DNA from: Cytobacillus eiseniae | Lineage (GTDB): Bacteria > Bacillota > Bacilli > Bacillales > Cytobacillaceae | Length of the DNA stretch: 64,000 bases | Reading direction: 5' to 3' | Assembly (NCBI RefSeq): GCF_017874625.1 | Contig: NZ_JAGIKZ010000001.1 | Coordinates: forward strand, 372,001 to 436,000 | In this document: positions 26,169 to 35,659 of the stretch, piece after piece | Layout: every line of letters starts with the position of its first letter | How positions within the stretch are numbered: the first letter of the stretch is position 1 | Position numbers and translations under genes: made by a program | The notes under the pieces: generated by a model | The model's database searches: none | What the model saw: only the letters and a program-made list of their open reading frames with translations | Told to the model about the DNA's origin: nothing

Positions 26169-26419
26169 TTTGCTCATAACGATGAAATGGCATTAGGTGC
26201 ATTGGAGCTCTTCAAGCAGTTGGTTTAACGGATGTGATTGTTGTTGGATTTGATGCAACAGACGATGCGGTTAAGGCTGTAGAAAGTGGAAATATGTCAG
26301 CAACTGTTGCACAAAAGCCAATTGATATTGGTCAGCAAGGGGTATTAACTGCTTTAAAAATTGCTAATGGAGAAACTGTCGATGAGTTTATTCCTGTAGA
26401 TTTAGAGCTTGTAAAATAA
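26169..26419 (+). pseudogene. rbsB: Remnant of a ribose ABC-transporter binding protein (rbsB), frameshifted
   Basis: From 26169 the frame encodes FAHNDEMALGAL, the conserved RbsB segment. One missing base near 26200 then shifts to a second frame reading ALQAVGLTDVIVVGFDAT and continuing as the normal RbsB C-terminus to VDLELVK at 26419. Neither the signal peptide nor the first two thirds of the gene is present, and no rbs transporter genes are nearby. A good terminator follows. This is a decayed 3-prime fragment; the largest intact stretch is the last 62 codons. Expression as a functional protein is very unlikely. Confidence 0.85.
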
Positions 26420-26433
26420 GTGTTAACATAATT

Positions 26434-26480
26434 AAAAAAAGGTATAGTCTCTCTTAATAAGAGGGATTATACCTTTTTTT
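26434..26480 (+). terminator. Intrinsic terminator, original 3-prime end of the rbs remnant
   Basis: A long stem (26434-26455 with 26459-26480, AAAGGTATA...TATACCTTT core with a few G-T pairs) carries A and T runs at its base and is bidirectional in form. Confidence 0.85.
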
Positions 26481-26541
26481 CTTCAAGGGACTTTTTTCCT
26501 GCCCCCTTAAACAGCAACTCTTTGTCTAATTTACTATTAAA

Positions 26542-27132
26542 TTAATAATCAGTAATAATAATATCGCGATCTAGTATTCCTTCAACAACTTCACTCACTT
26601 GGAAGGACACTTGTGGGGAATCATAATTTTCAAAGGCATATTCACATTTAGTTTTATAACCCATAATTTCTGTATAATGCGCCATATGTCGATTAATATC
26701 TTCTTCATTATCTTGCCTAGCTTTTTGCCTACTTATAACGGTATCCCGGTCTGCAAAAATAAAAAACCTAATGACACGATTCCCATACATCTTTTTTAAT
26801 TTCTCAGTGCCTTCTGGATTTAATGTTAAATACACATAGGAGTTGGATTCAAAAATCTTAATAATATCTTCTTCTCGAATGCCGTAACAGAATCCATCAA
26901 TCTCAACACTTTCAAGAAATTCATGATTGGCTTCCATCTTTTTAAATAATAACTCATCAATAAAATGATAATCTTCTCCATTTTGTTCATAATGGCGTGG
27001 GAGTCTAGTCGTATAGGAGAGAACAGTTTCCATATCAAACATAGTTGCTACCATTTTGGCAATGGTTTTCCTGCCTGATCCATCTGGACCTGTGTAAATA
27101 AATAATTTTTCTTGATCTTTGATTTCGTACAT
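26542..27132 (-). CDS. Guanylate-kinase-like protein
   Basis: A 196-aa P-loop protein with a guanylate kinase-type layout. The Walker A is unusual (GPDGSGRKTIAK, residues 15-26). SYTTRLPRHYEQNGEDYHFI corresponds to the GMP-binding segment S-x-TTR-x-PR-x-E-x-G-x-DYHF, and FIFADRDTVISRQKARQDNEEDINRH is the lid region. Canonical Gmk has GPSGVGKGT, so the loop differs, but the lysine and threonine are kept. It probably phosphorylates a nucleotide or binds one in a regulatory role. It is unlikely to be the housekeeping Gmk. Strong AAGGAGG site. Divergent from the RNase J gene. Confidence 0.75.
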   Translation of the reverse strand: MYEIKDQEKLFIYTGPDGSGRKTIAKMVATMFDMETVLSYTTRLPRHYEQNGEDYHFIDELLFKKMEANHEFLESVEIDGFCYGIREEDIIKIFESNSYVYLTLNPEGTEKLKKMYGNRVIRFFIFADRDTVISRQKARQDNEEDINRHMAHYTEIMGYKTKCEYAFENYDSPQVSFQVSEVVEGILDRDIIITDY

Positions 27133-27459
27133 AGATTAGCCTCCTTATTTCTTTCATTTTGATGCAACGAACTATTTTCTTGCAGCAGCTTAACAAATCG
27201 AGGGTTTCTACAAATGAGGATTTCATTCAAATCAAATTTTTGAAAAAAATGAGTTGAATAGGATAATTATATCAGACTTTTAGTAAAATTTAGAGTTTTT
27301 AGACTTATTAACAAGAATTTAATTTAATTATCGGTAAAAATAATGAGTGGCATTCCTATCAAGAAGGAAATATTCCTATTTCTTATGTCGATAAGATGAA
27401 GATTACATAGTAATAACCTAGGTTATACTAAACCATATTAAAGCCTGGGAGGAATGAAT
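27133..27459. promoter_or_regulatory. Divergent control region between kinase-like and RNase J genes
   Basis: This 327-base AT-rich region holds no gene. It contains a 14-bp perfect palindrome ATAACCTAGGTTAT at 27413-27426, about 35 bases before the RNase J start, and an interrupted repeat of ATTCCTAT near 27354 and 27373. Promoter hexamers were not fixed. Confidence 0.45.
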
Positions 27460-29127
27460 ATGGAATCAAAAGGGAATATGTTATCTGTATTTTCCCTTGG
27501 TGGTTTAAATGAAATCGGTAAAAATATGTATGCCATAGAATATGGTAATGATATTGTACTTATCGATTGTGGTAATAAATTTCCAGATGAAAGTTTATTA
27601 GGGATCGATTTGATTATTCCCGATTTTTCTTATTTAATCGAAAATCAGCTCCGCGTGCGTGCCTTAATTGTTACACATGGGCATGAGGATCATATTGGTG
27701 GTGTCCCATTCTTTTTGAAAAAAATAAATGTTCCAGTGTATGCGACTCGTTTTACTCTTGGACTAATTGAACTCAAATTAAAGGAACACCGAATTTTACG
27801 AGAAAGTGAACGGATAGAAGTCCATTCAGAATCGGTCGTCTCCATAGGTGAAATGGATATAAGTTTTTTCAAGGTGAATCACAGCATTCCTGATTGTTTA
27901 GGGGTTGTATTTAATACGCCAGAAGGAACGATTGTTCATACAGGAGATTTCAAGTTTGATCTGACCCCTGCGAATAATGAGCGACCAGATATACATAAAA
28001 TGGCTGAAATAGGTAGTAAAGGAGTGCTGTTGCTATTATCGGAAAGTACCAACGCAGAGCGTCCTGGGTATACCCCTTCCGAACAAACGGTCGGTAAAAA
28101 TATTGAACAGATCTTTATGAGGGCAAAACGAAAAGTGATTGTATCGACATTCGCTTCAAATGTGAGTCGTATCCACCAGGTTTTCAATGCAGCTATGAAA
28201 ACGAATCGAAAACTCGCCTTGCTAGGTCGATCGATGGTGAATGTAGTTGGGGTTGCAATGGAGCATGGGTATCTTACAGTTCCTGAAGGGATGTTAATTA
28301 ATGCCCGTGATATTAATGACATGCCTCCAGAAAAGGTGACTATTTTGTGCACGGGGAGCCAAGGAGAGACGATGGCAGCTCTTAGTCGTCTTTCTACGGG
28401 AAACTTTCGCGATGTAGAAATATTATCTGAAGATATGGTTATCCTAGCTGCGGGGCCTATTCCTGGAAATGAACGGAATATAACTAGCATTATTGACAAC
28501 TTATATAAACTGGGTGCTCATGTCATTTACGGATCAGGCAGTAGTTCAGGCATGCATGTATCTGGGCATGGATATCAAGAAGATTTAAGGCTCATGCTTA
28601 CCCTTATGAAACCCAAATACTTTGTTCCTATTCATGGGGAATATCGAATGCTGTATCACCACCGAATGCTTGCAGAATCGGTCGGTGTGGAAGATGGCCA
28701 TACATTTATCTTGAAAAATGGAGAGGTTTTGGATATAGAGCATTCGATTGCCAAAAGTACGAGAACAATCCCAAATGGAAACACATATGTTGACGGAGTG
28801 GATGTGGGGAATATGGAATTTGTCTTACGTGACCGTAAAAAAATTTCAGAAGAAGGCATGCTTATGATTATTATCCCAATGAACAAACAGGAAGAAAAAC
28901 TCCTCGCCGAACCTGAATTTATTTCTCGTGGGTTTGTCGATCAAAATTTCTCTGAACTCCGAAAAGAAATGAAACAACGAACGATGGATATAATTAACGA
29001 ACTCCATGAAGCGAATCGATATTCATGGAATGTCATGAAAAAACAAATAAAAAGGGAAATCGCACAATTTGTAAAAGAACAGACGAGAAAGGAGCCGATG
29101 ATTGTTCCTATATTGATGGATATTTAA
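27460..29127 (+). CDS. Ribonuclease J family (metallo-beta-lactamase RNase)
   Basis: A 555-aa beta-CASP ribonuclease with the length of Bacillus RNase J1. The metallo-beta-lactamase motif is THGHEDHIGG. Other metal ligands lie in HTGDFKFD and later H residues (VSGHGY, PIHGEYRMLYHH), the beta-CASP core is TGSQGE, and the C-terminal domain is normal. It degrades or matures RNA 5-prime to 3-prime or endonucleolytically. ATG 27460 was chosen because GGGAGG ends seven bases before it; the ATG at 27454 is only one base away. The locus (alone beside a guanylate-kinase-like gene) is neither the usual rnjA nor rnjB neighbourhood I know from B. subtilis, so this may be an additional paralogue. Confidence 0.9.
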   Translation: MESKGNMLSVFSLGGLNEIGKNMYAIEYGNDIVLIDCGNKFPDESLLGIDLIIPDFSYLIENQLRVRALIVTHGHEDHIGGVPFFLKKINVPVYATRFTLGLIELKLKEHRILRESERIEVHSESVVSIGEMDISFFKVNHSIPDCLGVVFNTPEGTIVHTGDFKFDLTPANNERPDIHKMAEIGSKGVLLLLSESTNAERPGYTPSEQTVGKNIEQIFMRAKRKVIVSTFASNVSRIHQVFNAAMKTNRKLALLGRSMVNVVGVAMEHGYLTVPEGMLINARDINDMPPEKVTILCTGSQGETMAALSRLSTGNFRDVEILSEDMVILAAGPIPGNERNITSIIDNLYKLGAHVIYGSGSSSGMHVSGHGYQEDLRLMLTLMKPKYFVPIHGEYRMLYHHRMLAESVGVEDGHTFILKNGEVLDIEHSIAKSTRTIPNGNTYVDGVDVGNMEFVLRDRKKISEEGMLMIIIPMNKQEEKLLAEPEFISRGFVDQNFSELRKEMKQRTMDIINELHEANRYSWNVMKKQIKREIAQFVKEQTRKEPMIVPILMDI

Positions 29128-29151
29128 CTCTACAATCGTTAATCATAATTT

Positions 29152-29197
29152 AAAAGGCACAACAGGTAGATTGTTTCTTACTTGTTGTGCCTTTTTT
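29152..29197 (+). terminator. Intrinsic terminator after the RNase J gene
   Basis: AAAGGCACAACAGGTA pairs with TACTTGTTGTGCCTTT (one G-T) and six T follow. Confidence 0.9.
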
Positions 29198-29335
29198 GTG
29201 CTTTTTTTCTTTGTTAATTATGCCACAACTCATAAAAAAAAAGGCTGTTAATTCATAGATTATTCCTTTATTATATGCATGTTTTTCCAATTTAAGATAA
29301 AAACTAACCTATCAAATAATAGGTGGGGGCACTTA

Positions 29336-30871
29336 ATGCTATTTTCTCGGAGATATTCGAAGAAACCTAGTCCTTCTCAACAATTTAATGATTTTGTCCA
29401 TCAAGGCCAAATCAGCTCCGATTTAATGGAAAATATTACGGAAATTCAGTCCGTTTTTTGTGATACACCAGATCTCATTATTAGGAGTTTAGTAATAAAA
29501 CAAACGCAGAGCCAGGCAGTCTTAGTCTACTTAAGCAGTATCGCTGATAGTAAGTCAATTTTTAATCATGTCTTGCATCCACTTTTATTTGAGGATGGTC
29601 AGGATATTAATACTGAGGCACTAAATGTATCACTTGGCCATATTAAAAAAGCAACTAGTTGGCAACAAATTGAGCGTGCGATTTTAAACGGGGCATGCAT
29701 ACTGTTTGTAGAAAAACAAACTGAAGCCTATATTTACGATACACCTGATTTTCCTAAAAGGGCAATTGAGGATACGACAATTGAATCATCTTTAACAGGT
29801 GCTCATATTGGATTCACAGAAACCGGAAGTGAAAATATAGCATTAATTCGAAAACAAATACACAACAGGGAACTGAAAATAAAAGAAATAACTGTTGGCA
29901 AACGGGGACAATTGCAGCTATCTATCTTATATCTAGCCGATGTCGCAAATCCAGACGTGTTGAGGGAACTTGAATACCGAATCCAGAAAGTGAATGTGGA
30001 TAGCGTATTAAATGCAGGTGTGCTTGCGGAATATATTGAGGATAATCCGTACTCTCCTTTCCCTCAGCTTTTATTGACAGAGCGTCCTGATTATGCAGCT
30101 GCAGAAATTCTCCAAGGTAGATTTGTAACTGTGGTAGACCGATCGCCTAGTGTCATAATTGGCCCAGTAACCTTTGATTCTTTCTTCAAAACAATTGATG
30201 ATTATAGTTCACGTTGGATGGTCGCTTCTTTTATTCGTCTAATGAGGTATTTTGGTTTTATTATCGCAATATTTCTGCCAGCGACTTATATCGCAATCAT
30301 TACTTTTCATTTCGAAGTTATTCCACTAAAGCTATTATTATCCATAGGTTCATCAAGAGAACAAATTCCGTTTCCACCTTATATTGAAGCCTTTATTATG
30401 GAGCTTACTCTAGAAATGTTAAGGGAAGCAGGGATTCGACTCCCAGCTAAAATTGGACAAACAGTGGGCATTGTCGGTGGTATTGTGATTGGTCAGGCTG
30501 CTGTAGAGGCAGGCATTGTCAGTAATATAATGGTGATTGTTGTAGCTTTGACAGCTGTCGCCTCTTTTATTATTCCTAATTATGAAATGGGTTCTGCTAT
30601 TCGAATCGTCCGTTTTCCAATGATGATTCTTGCTTCATTTTTTGGCTTTATAGGAATTATCGTTGGTTTCATGATTTTACTCGCTCATTTCATCGAGCTT
30701 GAATCATTAGGAACACCTTATGGCAGTCCGATCGCCCCTTTGAAAATATCTGATTGGAAAGATTTATTCATTCGATTTCCACAGTGGGCAATTGAAAGGC
30801 GTCCTTTAGGTACAAAAGCCATTCAAATGAAAAAAGCTAATGCTAATCATCAAAAGGGTGACCAACAGTGA
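29336..30871 (+). CDS. GerA-family spore germination receptor, A subunit
   Basis: A 511-aa inner spore membrane protein that with its B and C partners detects nutrients and triggers germination. A soluble N-terminal region is followed by GerA-type segments (VDSVLNAGVLAEYIEDNPYSPFPQ, TERPDYAAAEILQGRFVTVVDRSPSVIIGPVTFDSFF in part) and about five C-terminal membrane helices with EREQ-like SSREQIPFPPYIEAFIMEL and GIVGGIVIGQAAVEAGIVS. ATG 29336 follows AGGTGGGGG by six bases, while the longer frame from 29279 lacks a ribosome site. First gene of a tight three-gene operon. It is likely made in the forespore. Confidence 0.92.
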   Translation: MLFSRRYSKKPSPSQQFNDFVHQGQISSDLMENITEIQSVFCDTPDLIIRSLVIKQTQSQAVLVYLSSIADSKSIFNHVLHPLLFEDGQDINTEALNVSLGHIKKATSWQQIERAILNGACILFVEKQTEAYIYDTPDFPKRAIEDTTIESSLTGAHIGFTETGSENIALIRKQIHNRELKIKEITVGKRGQLQLSILYLADVANPDVLRELEYRIQKVNVDSVLNAGVLAEYIEDNPYSPFPQLLLTERPDYAAAEILQGRFVTVVDRSPSVIIGPVTFDSFFKTIDDYSSRWMVASFIRLMRYFGFIIAIFLPATYIAIITFHFEVIPLKLLLSIGSSREQIPFPPYIEAFIMELTLEMLREAGIRLPAKIGQTVGIVGGIVIGQAAVEAGIVSNIMVIVVALTAVASFIIPNYEMGSAIRIVRFPMMILASFFGFIGIIVGFMILLAHFIELESLGTPYGSPIAPLKISDWKDLFIRFPQWAIERRPLGTKAIQMKKANANHQKGDQQ

Positions 30872-31959
30872 TAAAAAGTAAAATTACATTGATGCAATAT
30901 ATTTTTCTAATTCATGGTGTACAAATGGGGGTTGGAGTATTGACGCTCCCTCGTGAATTAGCTGAAAACTCAGGTACTGATGGTTGGATAGCAATTATTA
31001 TTTGTTGGTTTCTTTCAATAGCAGCTAGTTTGGTTATTATACAGATAATGAAGAAATACCCAAATGGGACAATTCTAGATCTATTATCCCATTATTTTGG
31101 AAAATGGATAGGGAAGGCTAGTCATGTTATATTTGCATTGTATTTTGCTTTATTAGCCAATGTTATTTTTATTAGAGAAGCTCTCTTTATCCAAGCTTGG
31201 ATTTTGCCACGTACAGAGATTTATATATTTATTTTGTTGTTATCAATTCCTAGCTATCTCATTGTGCGTAAAGACATTAGTATACTTGGCAGGTATTCTG
31301 AACTTATTTTTTTCATGACACTTTGGATTATTATCATTTATTTTATTCCTTTGAAACATGCCAACTGGCTTCATTTACTTCCTCTTGTTAAAGAAGGTTG
31401 GGAGCCAATTTTAAATACTGTGAAAACATCCATTTTTTCTTTTATTGGCTTCGAGATTGCGTTTTTCCTTTATCCTTTTTTACAAAGGAAGGAGAAAGCT
31501 TCTATGGGAATTGTGATTGCTAATACGATTTCTTTGCTCGCGTTCTTAATGATCACCATCGGGGCGTTTGTTTTTTATAGTCCAGATGAAATTACTCAAT
31601 ATAAGGAACCAACAATAAATATTTTAAAGGTTGTTGAATTTCAATTTATAGAACGTCTAGAAATTGTGTTTTTGTCAATTTATTTATTTGTGATATCTAC
31701 AACAGTCCTGCCACTTATGTTTATGACTGTTTTTTGTACGAGTCAATTGGCTGGAAAGCAGGATCATAAAAGACATCTATTTTGGTTTCTGCTCGTCGAA
31801 TGTATGTTTGTTGTATTGTTTCCTCCAACCTATGAGAGAAACACAATCCTTCAACAATATATTCAACAAATTGGTTTGATACTTGCGTTTGGCCTTCCAC
31901 TATGTTTATGGGGATACGTTTGGTTGCATGGACTTTTTAAAAGGAGGGCAATGCAATGA
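30868..31959 (+). CDS. GerB-family spore germination receptor, B subunit (permease-like)
   Basis: A 363-aa integral membrane protein with about ten helices, of the amino acid permease-like GerB family, thought to bind the germinant. The start LMQYIFLIHGVQMGVGVLTLPRELAE is typical. It begins with GTG overlapping the A-subunit stop by four bases (GTGA), and its own end overlaps the C-subunit start, so translation is coupled across the operon. The germinant cannot be predicted from sequence. Confidence 0.92.
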   Translation: MIKSKITLMQYIFLIHGVQMGVGVLTLPRELAENSGTDGWIAIIICWFLSIAASLVIIQIMKKYPNGTILDLLSHYFGKWIGKASHVIFALYFALLANVIFIREALFIQAWILPRTEIYIFILLLSIPSYLIVRKDISILGRYSELIFFMTLWIIIIYFIPLKHANWLHLLPLVKEGWEPILNTVKTSIFSFIGFEIAFFLYPFLQRKEKASMGIVIANTISLLAFLMITIGAFVFYSPDEITQYKEPTINILKVVEFQFIERLEIVFLSIYLFVISTTVLPLMFMTVFCTSQLAGKQDHKRHLFWFLLVECMFVVLFPPTYERNTILQQYIQQIGLILAFGLPLCLWGYVWLHGLFKRRAMQ

Positions 31960-33071
31960 AACGCCGTTGTATTTCAATTTTTGTCATTGTACTTGTTGCC
32001 TTACTTTCAAGCTGTGGAAGAAATATCCCTCTAGAGGACTTAACGATTTCTTTGATACTCGGAGTTGACCTTGATGATGAAATGAATCTAATCATTTCCG
32101 AATCGAGTCCTGTATTTAATGAAGATGCGAAGAAAAATATTGAAACCTACCAATTAAAGGCAGCAACCATACGTGATTCTAGGAAATATTTTGATGCTTT
32201 GGCAACGGGAGAGGTGACTGCTGCAAAAATTCAAGTATTACTAATAGGAAAACGTGTACTCGAACATGAAGGATGGTTTTCTATCCTAGATACGGTGTAT
32301 CGGAATCCGTCATTCTCTATAAATACAAAAGTTATAGTAGTAGACGGCCCTGTATCTGAAGTGATTTTTTATGAACCGGATGATAAACCTCAAATGCCAT
32401 TATATTTAAAGGAAGTCATTGATAAAAACTATATTAGAACGAGGACTGTGGAAAGCAATCTCCAGGTGCTTCATAGACAAATGTATGAAAAGGGAATGAC
32501 TCCAACATTACCGAAAATAATAAAAGAAAATGATGTTAAATTTGTTGGAGTAGTATTATTAGAGGAAAATGGAAAATATGTCGATGCACTTAGTATACAA
32601 GAAACATCATTTCTACTTATTTTAATGGATAAGCAGAAGCAAGAGCTTACCCTTTCCATTCCAATAACGACATTTACTGATGAGGGAGGGATCTTTAATA
32701 AGAATATGTTGAGCATCGATATTAGTAAGGTGAAATCTAAAGTGACGACCAATTACAAACAGGGGAAATTTCATTTCAACTATAAGATTTCAATGACAGT
32801 GAATATTATCGAACGAATATTTCCCAAAGACAAGGTAAAGGAAGCAGAATTAAAAAAGCTAATTGAGAAAGAATTACTATCTCGATTTGAGGCAATTATT
32901 GAGAAAATCCAAGAAAATAAAATTGATCCAATTGGGCTCGGAATTTACGCAAGAGCCTTCCAATATGAACAATATAAAAAAGTAGAGAAGCAATGGGGGG
33001 AAGCTCTGTCAGAATCAAACATTGATATTTCCTTAGACATAGACATAAATGGAACGGGTGCAATAAAGTAA
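31956..33071 (+). CDS. GerC-family germination lipoprotein, C subunit
   Basis: A 371-aa Ger(x)C lipoprotein. The signal peptide MKRRCISIFVIVLVALLSSC ends in a good lipobox (LSSC), so it is diacylglyceryl-anchored on the outer face of the inner spore membrane. The body has family features such as LILGVDLDDEMN and the C-terminal GIGIYAR-like GLGIYARAFQYEQYKKVEKQW. ATG overlaps the B-subunit stop by four bases. It completes the receptor operon. A 190-base gap with no obvious feature follows. Confidence 0.92.
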   Translation: MKRRCISIFVIVLVALLSSCGRNIPLEDLTISLILGVDLDDEMNLIISESSPVFNEDAKKNIETYQLKAATIRDSRKYFDALATGEVTAAKIQVLLIGKRVLEHEGWFSILDTVYRNPSFSINTKVIVVDGPVSEVIFYEPDDKPQMPLYLKEVIDKNYIRTRTVESNLQVLHRQMYEKGMTPTLPKIIKENDVKFVGVVLLEENGKYVDALSIQETSFLLILMDKQKQELTLSIPITTFTDEGGIFNKNMLSIDISKVKSKVTTNYKQGKFHFNYKISMTVNIIERIFPKDKVKEAELKKLIEKELLSRFEAIIEKIQENKIDPIGLGIYARAFQYEQYKKVEKQWGEALSESNIDISLDIDINGTGAIK

Positions 33072-33261
33072 CAGGTTCTAAATGATACATACCATGTTCA
33101 ATATGCTAACACAGTATTCACTAATTAAATATATCGTAATAGTCGCATGAAACTTGCTTATCAGCTCACGTAATCTTGTAAAAATGAGATGGATATGAAG
33201 AATCGATACGAACAATGAAGTTGATTAATATATTCTATTAATTTATACAAAGGAGTAACAA

Positions 33262-33825
33262 ATGAACAGTAAGACTAAGTGGAACTCTAAACACAACGAA
33301 CGTATGAAGAAACTAAATAAGCCTACAGCAAACCCCAGATTAAAAAGACTCTCTCATTACCTAAATGGTGGAACTGCACTTGATCTTGCTTGTGGTCTTG
33401 GCGGTAATAGTTTGTTTTTAGCTAACTTGGGTTATCATGTCCAATCCATTGATATATCGGATGTGGCCATTGGTTATCTTAATGAACAGGCTTCAAAATA
33501 TCATCTTACCATCCAACCACAGATAGCTGATCTTACAGATGCAAACTATTTTCAAGGGAAAGCTAACTGCTTTGATGTAGTTATCCTTACTTATTATCTT
33601 GACCGTTCGCTATTTCCTTTGATCAAACAAATGATCAAAGATGAGGGGTATTTGTTCATGGAAACCTTTTATCAAACATCATTAATAGACAGTCAAGGTG
33701 TTTCGGAACAATATAAATTACAATCTAAAGAGTTGTTAGCTGTATTTGGGGATTGGGATGTTCTTTTTTTTGAGGAAAATGAACAAATGGGTTGGCAATC
33801 AATTTTTTGTAAGAAAAGATCGTGA
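33262..33825 (+). CDS. Class I SAM-dependent methyltransferase
   Basis: A 187-aa small Rossmann methyltransferase. Motif I is ALDLACGLGGNSLFLANLG (about 39-57), motif II SIDISDVAIGYL, and motif IV FDVVILTYYLDRSLF. It resembles short TehB-like enzymes that act on small molecules such as chalcogen anions. The substrate is not readable. Clear AAAGGAG site. Monocistronic or followed by the next small gene 61 bases later. Confidence 0.75.
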   Translation: MNSKTKWNSKHNERMKKLNKPTANPRLKRLSHYLNGGTALDLACGLGGNSLFLANLGYHVQSIDISDVAIGYLNEQASKYHLTIQPQIADLTDANYFQGKANCFDVVILTYYLDRSLFPLIKQMIKDEGYLFMETFYQTSLIDSQGVSEQYKLQSKELLAVFGDWDVLFFEENEQMGWQSIFCKKRS

Positions 33826-33886
33826 AGGGTTTTATCATACACCTCTTTAAAGTTGAATAATCATATCAAAAAGAGGTGAGTCATAA

Positions 33887-34237
33887 ATGAATTATGAGAG
33901 AGAAAAAGCAAATATGCTGGCAGAAAACTTGAAGAGTTTTACAGATTATGTTTTGAAAAGTCATAAAGCCTATAATATTTATCTTTCAAACCAAGAAAAA
34001 CTATATCGATTATCACTTCTTACGGATGAATTTGAAATTCAAATTCTTGCAGATGAATTACTCAGAATTAATCGTTTCATTTACGATGAAAAGACGACTG
34101 CCATATTAGTTGAACGTATTAGGAAGGCCCTTACTATTATTGGAGACTATATTGATAATAACTTTAATGATTTATTTATTTTTACTCCGAGACTTCATAT
34201 TTTAAGGATGTTAAGCAGTTCATTTACTTACATATAA
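33887..34237 (+). CDS. Unrecognised all-helical small protein
   Basis: A 116-aa protein I do not recognise. It is strongly helical, with heptad-like patterns (EREKANMLAENLKSFTDYVLKSHKAYNIYL, ILADELLRINRFIYDEK) and no membrane segment or cysteine. AAGAGGTG precedes the ATG, and a good terminator follows, so it is probably real. It could be cotranscribed with the preceding methyltransferase. Confidence 0.6.
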   Translation: MNYEREKANMLAENLKSFTDYVLKSHKAYNIYLSNQEKLYRLSLLTDEFEIQILADELLRINRFIYDEKTTAILVERIRKALTIIGDYIDNNFNDLFIFTPRLHILRMLSSSFTYI

Positions 34238-34253
34238 AAATAGGCTATTTAGA

Positions 34254-34285
34254 CTATGCTTCTTCTATAGAAGCATAGTTTTTTG
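34254..34285 (+). terminator. Intrinsic terminator
   Basis: An 11-bp perfect stem (34254-34264 ACTATGCTTCT with 34270-34280) is followed by five T. The remaining bases to 34562 are AT-rich with no gene seen. Confidence 0.85.
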
Positions 34286-34562
34286 ATGATATTTAGTCAG
34301 TACAAAAAACAATTCTTTTTAATATGACCATATCATTTCTTTGAAAAACGATAACATTATAGACTTCCAATAGGTTGTAGATTCCGATTATAGAGTAGCT
34401 GCTTCTTCTCAAACAATTTCCGGTTTACCAAACGAGGTAATTATGTATAATCATTTAAAAAGGAGTTTAGTAGAACATAAACGACCAAATCACGCTAATA
34501 GATTAATAAAGTTATCTAATAAAAGGATCTCTGTAACGATTAACCTGAATGGAGGATTTGTC

Positions 34563-35495
34563 ATGCAAATTAAAAATATACTTGTAGCCGGTGAATATAA
34601 AGAACTTTTTCAAAATCAATTACTAACTGAGGATTCTCAAAACTTTCGGTTCATTCCTGTTGATGAAATTACAATAGAGGATTTAACATGGGCATGCGCG
34701 TATGTTGGGTTTAAGCCGTGTCCTGATTTCAATCTTACCAATCTTAAGTGGGTACACTCTTTTAATGCGGGTGTAAATAACTATCTTGAACTAGAAGGCT
34801 GGGAAGAAAATGATGTTCTGCTCACCCGCACAATTTGTTCTTTTGGCGAAAGAATAAGTGAGTATTGCCTAAGTTATATATTAAAAGATCTTCAATTTCA
34901 TACATATTTTGAAGCCAAGCAGAAGGAAAAGAAATGGGCACAAAAAACACCTAAAATGGTGAAAGACCAAACATTTGTCATATTTGGGACAGGGGAAATT
35001 GGACAAGCTGTTGCAAAAACATTCAATCAATTTGGTGCAACTGTTTATGGGGTATCGCAGAGTGGAAAGCAAAAATCCTATTTCAAAAGTGTCGTGAAAA
35101 CGGATGTTGCTAATTCTTTAGTCGAATGTGCGGATTGGGTTATAAGCACCTTGCCATTAACAACAGAAACAGAGCAACTTTTTAATCACGAATTATTTAG
35201 CCATTTTAACGGTGCTGCTTTTATTAATGTTGGCAGGGGTGCCACAGTAGACGAAACGGCTCTCATTGAAGGATTAAATTCGGGGAAAATTAGATACGCA
35301 GTACTAGATGTGCTATCAACTGAACCTCTCGCTGAAACCTCATCACTATGGAGGAGAAATGATCTTGTCATCACACCTCATATTTCAGCAGTTACAGATT
35401 TAAATGAAGCAATCTCATGTTTCCATGATACATTAAGAAAAATTGAAACAAACGAACCTCTATTAAATAAGGTTACTATTCATAAGGGATATTAA
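34563..35495 (+). CDS. D-isomer specific 2-hydroxyacid dehydrogenase family protein
   Basis: A 310-aa NAD-dependent reductase. The N-terminal substrate domain begins MQIKNILVAGEYKELF. The coenzyme motif is VIFGTGEIGQAVAKTF, the Arg is in NVGRGATVDE, the acidic segment is DVLSTEPLAE and the His is in TPHISAV. It is the divergent type seen in many Bacillus genomes without assigned substrate. ATG 34563 follows GGAGGA by six bases, and a 40-codon upstream extension has no ribosome site. It differs clearly from the other dehydrogenase in this window (24424-25413). Confidence 0.8.
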   Translation: MQIKNILVAGEYKELFQNQLLTEDSQNFRFIPVDEITIEDLTWACAYVGFKPCPDFNLTNLKWVHSFNAGVNNYLELEGWEENDVLLTRTICSFGERISEYCLSYILKDLQFHTYFEAKQKEKKWAQKTPKMVKDQTFVIFGTGEIGQAVAKTFNQFGATVYGVSQSGKQKSYFKSVVKTDVANSLVECADWVISTLPLTTETEQLFNHELFSHFNGAAFINVGRGATVDETALIEGLNSGKIRYAVLDVLSTEPLAETSSLWRRNDLVITPHISAVTDLNEAISCFHDTLRKIETNEPLLNKVTIHKGY

Positions 35496-35659
35496 AGAAA
35501 AAGAAACGCCATATTAGCCAACTATTTCAGATTATGAATTTTTCCGGCATGAACATGAGTGAATCAAGTATAATAGATCTATTCAGCTTTTGGATATGAT
35601 CTTTCTCCTATGAGAATCCTATTATTAAGTCGGATAATACAAATAAATGAGGTTACTAC

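Noticed and set aside
27936-28499. A 187-codon minus-strand frame inside the RNase J gene
   Set aside because: Antisense shadow of a well-supported coding sequence; composition mirrors the plus-strand codons.
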